NCBI GenBank assembly: GCA_024638355.1
Contig: JAHEKO010000092.1
Location: forward strand, 3,380-10,291
Source: Acidobacteriota bacterium
GTDB lineage: Bacteria > Acidobacteriota > Thermoanaerobaculia > Multivoradales > JAHEKO01
Reading direction: 5' to 3'
DNA length: 6,912 bases
This document shows, piece after piece, positions 1 through 5,926 of the stretch (position 1 is its first letter; each line of letters opens with the position of its first letter). Position numbers and translations under genes: made by a program. The notes under the pieces were generated by a model. It had not been told where the DNA came from and did no database searches. It saw nothing but the letters and a program-made list of their open reading frames with translations.

Positions 1-1810
1 GCAGCGTATCGGTCAGCACCTCCACCGAGCCCTGGACGTCCGCCTTGAGGACCACCAGAAGCTCTTTGAGCCCGCCGTCCTGAATGTTGTCGAACAGCCG
101 CTCGAGGGACACGCGCGACGGGGCCGGCGCCAGCTCGCGCTGTCGCATCTCCTGCTGCCGGAACTCGACGATGCCGCGGGCTTTGGACTCGTCGCCGACT
201 ACCTGGAACATGTCGCCGGCCTCGGGCACGTCGCCGAAGCCGGTGACCTCGACCGGCGTTGCCGGCCCGGCGACGTCGATCTTGCGGCCCAGGTCGTCGC
301 TCATCGCCCGCACACGACCCCAGGTGGCTCCGGCCACGAAGACGTCGCCGACGTTGAGGGTGCCGGTCTGCACCAGGACGGTCGCCACGATGCCGCGCCC
401 TGCCTCCTTGCGAGCCTCGAGCACGACGCCGTGGGCCAGCAGGGTCGGATCGGCGCCGAGCTCCAGCAGGTCGGCGGTCAGCTGCACCAGCTCGAGCAGC
501 TCGGGAACTCCCTTGCCGTTGAGCGCCGAGATCTCGGCCGACACGACGTCGCCGCCCCAATCCTCGACCTGAACGCCGGTCTCGGCCAGCTCCTTCTTCA
601 CGCGATCGACATTGGCGTTGTCCTTGTCGATCTTGTTGATCGCGACGACCAGTGGGACGTCGGCCGCCTTGGCGTGGTCGATTGCCTCCTTGGTCTGCGG
701 CATGACTCCGTCGTCGGCCGCGACCACCAGGATGACGATGTCCGTCGCCCGGGCGCCGCGCGCGCGCATCAGGGTGAACGCCTCGTGACCCGGGGTGTCG
801 AGGAACACGATCTTGCCGTGGTCGGTCTCGACCTGGTAGGCGCCGATGTGCTGGGTGATGCCGCCGTACTCGCCCTCGGTGATCTTGGACGAGCGGATGT
901 GATCGAGCAGCGTCGTCTTGCCGTGATCGACATGGCCCATGATGGTGACGACGGGGCCGCGCGGGATCTCCTCCCCCTCGCTCTCGTCGCGCTCCATGGT
1001 GTCCTGGATCTGCACCTCTTCCTCGAAGGAGACCACGCGCGCCTCCACGCCGAGGTCGGCGGCAACCTCGATCGCCAGGTCGGTATCGAGCACCTGGTTG
1101 ATGGTCGCCATCGCGCCCCGCTTGAAGAGCGCTTGCTGCAGATCCTTGGCCTTGACGCCGAGCTTCTCCGAATAGTCGCGGACGGTCATCCCCTCGGATA
1201 CCGTGACGACGCCGTCCGGAGCGCCCTCCTTGAACGTCAGGCCGGGCACCTCCTGCGCCTGCTTCTTGCGCTGGGAGCGCCGCTTGCGCCGGGCCGTAGG
1301 GTCGAGCTTCTTCTTGGGCGCGGCTTTGGCGGTCGGCGTCGCCGCGGGCGTCGCCTTGGTCTCTTCGACGGGCGGCGTCGCCTGGGGCGGAGCCGTGGGC
1401 GGGGGAGTCGGCGGGGCCGCCGTCTCGGTAGCTGCCGGTTTCGCCTCCGCGGCCGGCGGAGCGGGCTCCGGCTTCTTGGTCTCGGTGACCGGGATCGTCT
1501 TGATCCGCGGCTCCACCTTCTGGATCATCGGTCGGCGGCGGAGCGGCCGGCGCGGTGAGGCCGGCATGCGGCGCGTCGGCGGCCGGCGGCGCGGAGCCGC
1601 GGGCGCGGCGGCCTTGGCCTCCTTGTCGCGCAGGATGACCTCGCGCGGATTGCGCAGGCTCTTGCCGTGGAGCACCGCCTCGATGACGTCGGAGTCGATC
1701 GTCGGATTTTCGTCCTCCAGCCGGACCCCGATCGACTTCAACTTGAAGACGAGGTCCTGGTTGGCGATGCCCATCATCTGGGCCAGGTCTTTGACCCGAA
1801 TCTTTCCCAT
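1..1810 (-). CDS. infB: Translation initiation factor IF-2, C-terminus cut by window edge
   Basis: IF-2 is the GTPase that brings initiator fMet-tRNA to the 30S subunit and promotes 50S joining. The first 603 codons are present. An IF2_N domain lies at about residues 3-50, then a Pro/Ala-rich linker with strongly basic patches (about 72-94 and 166-184), a second IF2_N-like domain (about 201-255), and the G domain. G1 is GHVDHGKT (292-299), the switch I motif is ITQHIG (318-323), G3 is DTPGH (338-342) and G4 is NKID (392-395). Domain II follows, and the visible part ends just inside the next domain at KADVQGSVE. The tRNA-binding C domains lie off the left edge. The ATG at 1808-1810 is chosen because the protein begins with the standard IF2_N sequence and AAGGAG precedes it. 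It is last in the visible rimP-nusA-infB operon, 27 bp after nusA. Identity is near certain. Confidence 0.97.
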   Translation of the reverse strand, partial: MGKIRVKDLAQMMGIANQDLVFKLKSIGVRLEDENPTIDSDVIEAVLHGKSLRNPREVILRDKEAKAAAPAAPRRRPPTRRMPASPRRPLRRRPMIQKVEPRIKTIPVTETKKPEPAPPAAEAKPAATETAAPPTPPPTAPPQATPPVEETKATPAATPTAKAAPKKKLDPTARRKRRSQRKKQAQEVPGLTFKEGAPDGVVTVSEGMTVRDYSEKLGVKAKDLQQALFKRGAMATINQVLDTDLAIEVAADLGVEARVVSFEEEVQIQDTMERDESEGEEIPRGPVVTIMGHVDHGKTTLLDHIRSSKITEGEYGGITQHIGAYQVETDHGKIVFLDTPGHEAFTLMRARGARATDIVILVVAADDGVMPQTKEAIDHAKAADVPLVVAINKIDKDNANVDRVKKELAETGVQVEDWGGDVVSAEISALNGKGVPELLELVQLTADLLELGADPTLLAHGVVLEARKEAGRGIVATVLVQTGTLNVGDVFVAGATWGRVRAMSDDLGRKIDVAGPATPVEVTGFGDVPEAGDMFQVVGDESKARGIVEFRQQEMRQRELAPAPSRVSLERLFDNIQDGGLKELLVVLKADVQGSVEVLTDTL

Positions 1811-1823
1811 GGTGTAGCTGTTA

Positions 1824-1829
1824 CTCCTT
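1824..1829 (-). promoter_or_regulatory. infB ribosome binding site
   Basis: AAGGAG lies on the minus strand in the nusA-infB gap, 13 bases before the infB ATG. This is longer than the usual 5-9, but no other in-frame start lies closer and the downstream sequence matches the IF-2 N-terminus from its first residues. The protease gene at 4310 shows the same AAGGAG and the same 13-base spacing. Confidence 0.7.
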
Positions 1830-1837
1830 GCCCGGGC

Positions 1838-3367
1838 CTAGTCGGCCTTGTCGCCCTCGGGGTCGTCCGCTTCGATGCCCTCGTCGGTGGAGGCCTCGGC
1901 GGCCGCCTCTTCGTCCTCGGGCTCTTCCGCCTCCTTGAGCGCGCGGCTCAGAGCGGCCATGAAGTCGCCGTCGTCGATCGCCTCTTCGGAGCTCTCCGTG
2001 CTCTCGGCCTCGCCCTCGCTCTCGCTCGCAGCGGCGGCCTCGTCCGTTGTGGCCTCGGTGTCGAACTGCACCGCCCATTCGAGGATGGCCTGCGCGGTCT
2101 TCGGCCCGACTCCCTCGACCGCCTCGAGCTCTTCGGCGGGAGTGGCCAGCAGCTTCTGGAGGTCGTCGAAGCCCTTCTCGGCGAGGACGGCGGCGGTTCG
2201 CGCCCCCACCCCGGGCGCCGAAGCGAGGTCGAACCGGATCGGCTCGGCCGTGGCGGCCTCCTCGTCCATCGCCGTTTGCAGCATCTTGGCCAGGGCGTCT
2301 GCGACCTCGTCCTTGACGTCGGTCTCGCTCTTGATGTCGATCTTGGCGTGGAGCAGCTCGGCCGCCAGCCGGACGTTCTGGCCGCGCTTGCCGATGGCCA
2401 GCGAGAGCTGCTCGTCCTCGACGATCACGTCGAGGTGCGGAACCTCGCCCTGGTGGGTCACCGAGACGCGGGTGATGCGCGCCGGCGCCAAGGCACTCTG
2501 GGCGAAGGTGACGAGGTCGTCGCTGAACTCGATGATGTCGATCTTCTCGCCGCGCAGCTCGCGAATGATCGACTGGACGCGCGAGCCCTTCATGCCCACG
2601 CAGGCGCCGACCGGGTCGACGTCGCGCTCCCGGCTGAAGACCGCGACCTTGGCGCGCTCGCCCGGGGCGCGAACGGCGGCCTTGATCTGCACCGTGCCGT
2701 CGAAGATCTCCGGCACCTCCATCTCGAACAGCTTGACCAGCAGTCGCGGGTCGGTGCGCGAAAGGACGATCTGCGGCCCCTTGGGCTGTTTGTGCACCTC
2801 GATGATGACCGCTCGGATCCGCTCACCCTGGCTGTAGCGCTCGTGCCGAGCCTGCTCGCTTCGGGGCACCACCGCCTCGGTGCGTCCGAGGTCGACGATG
2901 ATCTCGCCGCGCTCGAAGCGCTTGACGGTGCCGTTGACCACCTCACCCGAGCGATCGATGAACTCGTTGTAGACCTTCTCGCGCTCGGCCTCGCGGACCC
3001 GTTGGTAGAGAACCTGCTTGGCGGACTGGGCCGCGATCCTTCCCAGGCCCTCGGTGGAGATCGGAATGTGGATCTCCTCGCCGGCGACCGCGTCGGGCTT
3101 CTCGTCTCTCGCCTCGTCGACGGTCCACTCGGCCAGCGGATCCTCGACCTCTTCGACCACCTGTTTGACGATGAAGGCCTCGAACTTGCCGGTCGCGCGG
3201 TCGAGCACCGCGCGCACCGGGGCCTTGATCCGATGCTGCTTCTTGGCGGCCGAGGCCATGGCGTCTTCCAGGGCGGAGATCCACCGATCGATATCGATGT
3301 CCTTCTCGCGGGCCGCTTGCTGGAGCAGCTCGTCGAGGTTGAATTCGGGTGCGATTGTCTGTGGCAT
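1838..3367 (-). CDS. nusA: Transcription termination/antitermination factor NusA
   Basis: NusA binds RNA polymerase near the RNA exit channel and modulates pausing, intrinsic termination and antitermination. The 509-residue protein has the full architecture: N-terminal RNAP-binding domain (1 to about 137), S1 domain (about 138-205), KH1 (about 205-280, with VGMKGSRVQSI at 257-267), KH2 (about 300-348, with IGKRGQNVRLAAELL at 325-339) and a helix-hairpin-helix region (about 376-436) with two hairpins, APGVG and VEGVG. It ends in a highly acidic low-complexity tail (437-509) that contains a short possible helix, DFMAALSRALKEAEE. E. coli NusA has two acidic repeats at its C-terminus; here there is one HhH region plus a disordered acidic tail. 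The ATG is supported by the N-domain alignment and by an AGGA that overlaps the rimP stop. It is translationally close to rimP, with a 10-bp gap. Identity is near certain. Confidence 0.97.
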   Translation of the reverse strand: MPQTIAPEFNLDELLQQAAREKDIDIDRWISALEDAMASAAKKQHRIKAPVRAVLDRATGKFEAFIVKQVVEEVEDPLAEWTVDEARDEKPDAVAGEEIHIPISTEGLGRIAAQSAKQVLYQRVREAEREKVYNEFIDRSGEVVNGTVKRFERGEIIVDLGRTEAVVPRSEQARHERYSQGERIRAVIIEVHKQPKGPQIVLSRTDPRLLVKLFEMEVPEIFDGTVQIKAAVRAPGERAKVAVFSRERDVDPVGACVGMKGSRVQSIIRELRGEKIDIIEFSDDLVTFAQSALAPARITRVSVTHQGEVPHLDVIVEDEQLSLAIGKRGQNVRLAAELLHAKIDIKSETDVKDEVADALAKMLQTAMDEEAATAEPIRFDLASAPGVGARTAAVLAEKGFDDLQKLLATPAEELEAVEGVGPKTAQAILEWAVQFDTEATTDEAAAASESEGEAESTESSEEAIDDGDFMAALSRALKEAEEPEDEEAAAEASTDEGIEADDPEGDKAD

Positions 3368-3375
3368 TTGCTAGG

Positions 3376-3379
3376 TCCT
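3376..3379 (-). promoter_or_regulatory. nusA ribosome binding site overlapping rimP stop
   Basis: AGGA on the minus strand shares its first two bases with the rimP TAG stop codon and lies 8 bases before the nusA ATG. This fixes the nusA start and suggests that translation of nusA is coupled to that of rimP. Confidence 0.6.
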
Positions 3380-3866
3380 AGAGTTCTGGTTCCAGTCGCG
3401 CGGTCTCGATGCTGGCGAGCGGGATCTCGACTCGCCGGGAGGTGTCGGCGTCGGTCACGACGATCTTGGCATCGTCGGTTCCGCCGGCAACGCCCTCGAG
3501 CCTGAGCAGGTCGGTTCGCTTGCCCGCCTCTCCGCGCCAGGTGACCTTTGCCAGGCTACCGGCGAAGCGCTCGTAGTCGTCGAGGCCGTAGAGCGGGCGA
3601 TCCAATCCAGGTGAGGAAACCTCCAGCGTGTACCGGCCCGCGCCAAAGTCCTCGACATCCAGGAGAGCCGAGAGCTCCCGCGAGACGGCCTCGCAATGCT
3701 CGAGTGTCACGCCACCCTCCCGGTCGAGCACCACGCGGAGCACGCCGCCTCCGAATTGTACATCCAAAAGCTCGCAGCCGGAGCGGGCCGCCGCGGCCTC
3801 GAGCTCCTGACGCAGCTTCTGATCCAGAGTCGTGGTTGTCATTCGGGCTGTCGTTTCCGCTTGCAT
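3378..3866 (-). CDS. rimP: Ribosome maturation factor RimP
   Basis: RimP is a small cytoplasmic protein needed for maturation of the 30S subunit. The 162-residue product fits the family length (about 150-160). The N-terminal alpha/beta domain contains CELLDVQF (31-38) and the family signature YTLEVSSPGLDRPL (79-92); an SH3-like C-terminal domain follows (about 95-162). The position directly upstream of nusA is the conserved one. The start is ambiguous. ATG at 3866 gives the longest product, with only a weak purine-rich GAAAGA upstream; ATG at 3842 (residue 9, MTTTTLDQ) gives an N-terminus closer to typical RimP but has only a distant GGAA. The longer form is given here. It is the first gene of the operon and follows a leader with an intrinsic terminator. 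Confidence 0.94.
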   Translation of the reverse strand: MQAETTARMTTTTLDQKLRQELEAAAARSGCELLDVQFGGGVLRVVLDREGGVTLEHCEAVSRELSALLDVEDFGAGRYTLEVSSPGLDRPLYGLDDYERFAGSLAKVTWRGEAGKRTDLLRLEGVAGGTDDAKIVVTDADTSRRVEIPLASIETARLEPEL

Positions 3867-3883
3867 CGACGTCTTTCAGGCAA

Positions 3884-3911
3884 TAAAAAAAGTGGGCGCC
3901 CACCGCCCACT
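3884..3911 (-). terminator. Intrinsic terminator in the rimP leader (probable attenuator)
   Basis: Read on the minus strand, AGTGGGCG and CGCCCACT form a perfect 8-bp stem around the pentaloop GTGGG, followed directly by a run of seven T and then ATT. It points into rimP and ends 17 bases before the rimP ATG, and it lies only about 25 bases downstream of the predicted start site of the operon's own promoter. It is therefore more likely a conditional terminator than the end of an upstream gene. Leader terminators before rimP-nusA-infB are known in gammaproteobacteria (the 'rimP leader'). Whether this one is regulated cannot be seen. Confidence 0.85.
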
Positions 3912-3916
3912 CTCTT

Positions 3917-3930
3917 ACGTCGTTAGACGT
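3917..3930 (-). promoter_or_regulatory. Small leader hairpin upstream of the rimP terminator
   Basis: ACGTC and GACGT form a 5-bp stem with a TAAC tetraloop, 5 bases before the terminator stem. With the terminator it fills most of the roughly 68-base leader. It may be a structural part of the attenuator or a chance palindrome. The same GACGTC motif recurs at 3868-3873, next to the rimP start. Confidence 0.4.
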
Positions 3931-3940
3931 GAGCTTCGAG

Positions 3941-3969
3941 ATTATAGGTCAGGGTCACCTCGGGCACAA
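3941..3969 (-). promoter_or_regulatory. Sigma-70 type promoter for rimP-nusA-infB
   Basis: On the minus strand there is a perfect TATAAT (3941-3946) with TTGTGC (3964-3969) 17 bp upstream as a partial -35 (TTG matches). The predicted start site is about 3934-3935, giving a leader of about 68 bases before the rimP ATG. In a region this GC-rich, a perfect -10 with optimal spacing is unlikely to be chance. Confidence 0.8.
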
Positions 3970-3985
3970 GACGCCGCGAATAGCG

Positions 3986-4129
3986 GAAGTGGGTCCGATT
4001 GTCACGTCCGGGGCAGCGGCTGCCCGGCCGCCGCGCGGGTATCGAGCCGGTGCCCGGGCTGCGACCGCGGGCAGCCTCTGCGCGCCGGAGGAGCCCTTCC
4101 GCCCCGGGCGAAACAAAGGGACCCACTTC
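3986..4129. repeat. Long-range inverted repeat, possible structured RNA or looping site
   Basis: GAAGTGGGTCC at 3986-3996 is exactly complementary to GGACCCACTTC at 4119-4129. Inside these arms, after a 2x2 mismatch, TTGT (3999-4002) pairs with ACAA (4113-4116), giving an interrupted 15-bp closing stem. The enclosed region has further local hairpins: GGGCA/TGCCC around GCGGC near 4011-4025, and CGGAGG/CTTCCG at 4086-4101. The layout resembles a compact structured RNA of about 145 bases, on either strand. It could equally be two operator half-sites, since one arm lies just upstream of the rimP -35. No known RNA family was recognised. Confidence 0.4.
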
Positions 4130-4144
4130 TCGGGTAGCCTCTGC
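4069..4144. repeat. Imperfect 13-bp direct repeat pair
   Basis: GGGCAGCCTCTGC (4069-4081) and GGGTAGCCTCTGC (4132-4144) match at 12 of 13 positions and start 63 bp apart. The second copy runs into the CTGCCA dyad at 4141. They may be repeated protein-binding sites upstream of the sigma-54 promoter, or chance in GC-rich DNA. Confidence 0.35.
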
Positions 4145-4155
4145 CATATTGGCAG
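4141..4155 (+). promoter_or_regulatory. Perfect 6-3-6 dyad, candidate activator (enhancer) site
   Basis: CTGCCA and TGGCAG flank TAT as a perfect inverted repeat. Its centre (4148) lies about 105 bp upstream of the start site predicted from the sigma-54 promoter, which is in the usual range for upstream sites of NtrC-family activators. The compact symmetry fits a dimeric helix-turn-helix protein. The assignment is inference; in RNA it could also form a tight hairpin. Confidence 0.35.
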
Positions 4156-4226
4156 CGTCGCCGAGCGCGGGTGAATCGCCGGGTCGCGGCCGGCGGGGAA
4201 ACCTCTCTGCGATCCGGGTCGTAGGC

Positions 4227-4242
4227 TGGCAAGGCGCTTGCT
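4227..4242 (+). promoter_or_regulatory. Sigma-54 (-24/-12) promoter for the Do-family protease
   Basis: TGGCAAG-N4-TTGCT fits the RpoN consensus TGGCACG-N4-TTGCW with one mismatch (A for C). The invariant GG (4228-4229) and GC (4240-4241) have exactly 10 bases between them. Transcription would start near 4253, leaving a 5' UTR of about 57 bases before the protease ATG at 4310. The orientation is right, and a sigma-54 activator gene lies immediately downstream of the protease. No comparably good sigma-70 promoter was seen for this gene. Confidence 0.75.
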
Positions 4243-4290
4243 TACCTGACGGTTCGAAGAGAATTCGGCCCGCGGCCGACACGCAAGAAA

Positions 4291-4296
4291 AAGGAG
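4291..4296 (+). promoter_or_regulatory. Ribosome binding site of the Do-family protease
   Basis: AAGGAG, preceded by an A-rich stretch, lies 13 bases before the ATG at 4310. The spacing is long but supports this start, and the encoded N-terminus is a plausible membrane-targeting sequence (two Arg followed by a hydrophobic segment). Confidence 0.65.
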
Positions 4297-4309
4297 CCCC
4301 GAACCGACT

Positions 4310-5818
4310 ATGAGTGATTCACCGAGCCGCCGTCCCCTGACACTGTTGCTGGTCTTCGGAGCCGTCGTGTTCGGCATGGTCGTCGCCGGCAGCCTCGACC
4401 TTACGACGCCGAGCGTCGGCGCGCCCGAGCCCGCGCCGCAGGAGGTACCGGCAGCCGTCGTCTCCGGTCTACCGAGTCTGGCCGACCTGGTCGATCAGGT
4501 CTCGGCCGGCGTCGTGTCGGTGGAGACGCACTCCTTCGAGAGCTCACGCAGCCGGGGGAACGATCCCTTCGAGTTCTTCTTCGGGCCGCGGCGGCGCGAC
4601 CAGGGGCCCGAGCAGGATCAGGAGTTCCGCTCCGACTCGGGCGGCAGCGGTTTCGTCATCAGCGCCGACGGCCTGATCGTGACCAACAATCACGTCGTGC
4701 GGGGAGCCGACGAGATCATCATCCATCTGGGCGATGCCGAGTTCGAGGCCGAGGTGCAGGGCACCGACCCGGCGACCGACCTCGCCCTGCTGAAGATCGA
4801 TCCGCCCAACGGCGGCGGCATGACCTATCTGCCGCTCGGCGACAGCCAGCAGCTGCGCGTCGGCGAGTGGGTGATGGCCGTGGGAAGCCCGCTGGGGCTC
4901 GAGGATACGGTCACGGTGGGCGTGGTAAGCGCCAAGAATCGGCGGATAAACATCAGCCAGGAGACGCAGTCGTTCGAGAACTTCATCCAGACCGACGCGG
5001 CGATCAACTTCGGCAACTCCGGCGGCCCGCTGATCAATATGAGCGGCCAGGTCGTGGGTATCAACACCGCGATCAACTTCGGCTCCGAGAACATCGGCTT
5101 TGCCGTGCCGGTCGACATTCTGAAGCGCATCCTGCCGCAGCTACGCGACAGCGGGAAAGTGAGCCGCGGCTACCTGGGCATCGGCGTGAACGACCTGGAT
5201 CGGGCGGCGTCCGAAGCCTATGGTCTCGATTCCACCGACGGCGCCCTGGTCAACAACGTTCAGGACGGGCTGCCCGCGGATCTCGCCGGCCTCCTGCCGG
5301 GTGACGTGATCCTGACGGTCGACGGCGAGGCGATCAGCAACACGCGCGACCTGATCGACTACGTGTCGACCCAGGGCCCCGGCGCCAAGGTCATCCTCGG
5401 CGTGCTGCGCGAAGGCGAAGAGATCGATCTCGAGGTCGAGCTGGTCGAGCGGCCGGCCGACGGCGAGGACGCCGACGACGACAGCGAGGAGACCGAGGGC
5501 GGTATCGAGTGGTTGGGCATCCGCTATCAGGACCTGACGCCCAACACCCGCGGCTCCCACCGGATTCCCGAGGAACTGGCCGGAGTCTGGATCACGTCGG
5601 TCTCGCCGCGCAGCCCGCTCTACGACGAGGGCGTGCGGGTCGGCCAGTTCATCTCGATCATCACCAAGGTCAACAACACCGACATCTCGAACGTCGAGGA
5701 GTTCGAAGAGGCGGTGCAGAGCGCCCCTGCCGGCTCGCGGCTGCGGATCTACATCCGCCGCTTCGCCGGCGGGCGCGAGATTCCGCCGCAGTTCGTCTTC
5801 CCGCGTATGCCTGAATAA
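4310..5818 (+). CDS. degP: Do/HtrA-family periplasmic serine endoprotease with two PDZ domains
   Basis: This is an ATP-independent serine protease of the DegP/DegQ/MucD type, which degrades or holds misfolded envelope proteins. The 502-residue protein starts with a short basic N-terminus and a hydrophobic segment (about 10-28). No clear signal peptidase site is seen, so it may be exported and cleaved or membrane-anchored. The trypsin-like domain has the full triad: His128 in TNNHVV, Asp157 in DPATDLALLKI and Ser237 in GNSGGPL. An HtrA-typical DPFEFFFG (about 84-91) precedes the catalytic core. PDZ1 (about 285-383, beginning GYLGIGV) and PDZ2 (about 400-495) are joined by a very acidic linker. 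The length is typical for Do proteases. A sigma-54-type promoter at 4227-4242 suggests activator-dependent expression. The family is certain; the choice among degP, degQ and mucD as the name is not. Confidence 0.94.
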   Translation: MSDSPSRRPLTLLLVFGAVVFGMVVAGSLDLTTPSVGAPEPAPQEVPAAVVSGLPSLADLVDQVSAGVVSVETHSFESSRSRGNDPFEFFFGPRRRDQGPEQDQEFRSDSGGSGFVISADGLIVTNNHVVRGADEIIIHLGDAEFEAEVQGTDPATDLALLKIDPPNGGGMTYLPLGDSQQLRVGEWVMAVGSPLGLEDTVTVGVVSAKNRRINISQETQSFENFIQTDAAINFGNSGGPLINMSGQVVGINTAINFGSENIGFAVPVDILKRILPQLRDSGKVSRGYLGIGVNDLDRAASEAYGLDSTDGALVNNVQDGLPADLAGLLPGDVILTVDGEAISNTRDLIDYVSTQGPGAKVILGVLREGEEIDLEVELVERPADGEDADDDSEETEGGIEWLGIRYQDLTPNTRGSHRIPEELAGVWITSVSPRSPLYDEGVRVGQFISIITKVNNTDISNVEEFEEAVQSAPAGSRLRIYIRRFAGGREIPPQFVFPRMPE

Positions 5819-5826
5819 GGATTAAC

Positions 5827-5857
5827 GCCCGCAAGGGCTGGAACCTCGCTTCGGTTC
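5827..5857 (+). other. Two small hairpins after the protease stop
   Basis: GCCC-GCAA-GGGC (5827-5838) is a 4-bp stem capped by a GNRA-type tetraloop. GAACC / GGTTC (5841-5845 / 5853-5857) forms a second 5-bp stem. They stand in a row with the much stronger hairpin at 5862-5897 and may protect the protease mRNA 3' end. Individually they are weak. Confidence 0.35.
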
Positions 5858-5861
5858 ATCA

Positions 5862-5897
5862 GGGCCGGCTCCCCGAAGAGAAAAGGGGAGCCGGCCC
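5862..5897 (+). terminator. Strong 13-bp hairpin after the protease gene, probable terminator
   Basis: GGGCCGGCTCCCC and GGGGAGCCGGCCC form a perfect 13-bp GC-rich stem with a 10-base A/G-rich loop, 43 bp after the protease stop. The following sequence is GAAGTTTCTCT, a weak and delayed U-tract, so this may be an imperfect intrinsic terminator, an mRNA 3'-end stabiliser or a partial read-through block. It separates the protease from the response regulator, which appears to have its own promoter element just downstream. Confidence 0.65.
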
Positions 5898-5911
5898 GAA
5901 GTTTCTCTACA

Positions 5912-5917
5912 TATACT
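5912..5917 (+). promoter_or_regulatory. -10 box (TATACT) for a possibly leaderless response-regulator mRNA
   Basis: TATACT matches 5 of 6 bases of the sigma-70 -10 consensus in an otherwise GC-rich stretch. Only 9 bases separate it from the ATG at 5927, so transcription would start at or within a few bases of the start codon. No good -35 is seen; the expected place falls inside the terminator stem. No Shine-Dalgarno precedes the ATG, which agrees with a leaderless mRNA. Confidence 0.45.
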
Positions 5918-5926
5918 CTTCGCGCA

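Larger units (their letters stand above)
3936..4309. other. Divergent intergenic region, no convincing gene
   Basis: These 374 bases separate the predicted rimP start site from the protease ATG. Short open frames of up to 140 codons exist on both strands, but their translations are Arg/Pro/Gly-rich, overlap each other and match no family I recognise. No tRNA, SRP RNA, tmRNA or RNase P signature was recognised. The region does hold the rimP promoter, a long-range inverted repeat, a near-duplicate 13-mer, a compact dyad, a sigma-54 promoter and a 6-bp hairpin (TCGGCC / GGCCGA, 4265-4279) in the presumed protease 5' UTR. Each main element is listed separately. Confidence 0.7.

Noticed and set aside
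431..1558. 375-codon open frame on the plus strand opposite infB
   Set aside because: It mirrors IF-2 codons and ends in low-complexity Arg/Gly sequence opposite the Pro/Ala linker.
1667..3505. 612-codon open frame on the plus strand opposite nusA
   Set aside because: It is antisense to a confidently identified nusA, Leu/Gly/Asp-rich and matches no family I recognise; long antisense frames are expected in GC-rich coding DNA.
3986..4129. 6S RNA as the identity of the inverted-repeat region
   Set aside because: The closing stem and length are suggestive, but I could not recognise conserved 6S sequence blocks, so no family is assigned.
4197..4224. ECF-sigma-like pattern GGAAAC-N16-TCGTAG upstream of the protease
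   Set aside because: It is loosely attractive because RpoE-type factors often drive degP, but the -10 match is poor and the sigma-54 site just downstream fits its consensus far better.
4241..4265. tRNA T-arm-like GGTTCGAA
   Set aside because: The flanking bases do not form a T-stem and no acceptor, D or anticodon arm is present.
3923..4377. Short open frames (up to 140 codons) on both strands in the intergenic region
   Set aside because: The translations are Arg/Pro/Gly-rich, without recognisable domains, mutually overlapping, and cover the promoters.
5839..5854. Second sigma-54-like site (TGGAACC-N4-TTCGG) before the response regulator
   Set aside because: The spacing fits, but the essential GC of the -12 element is absent (TTCG).
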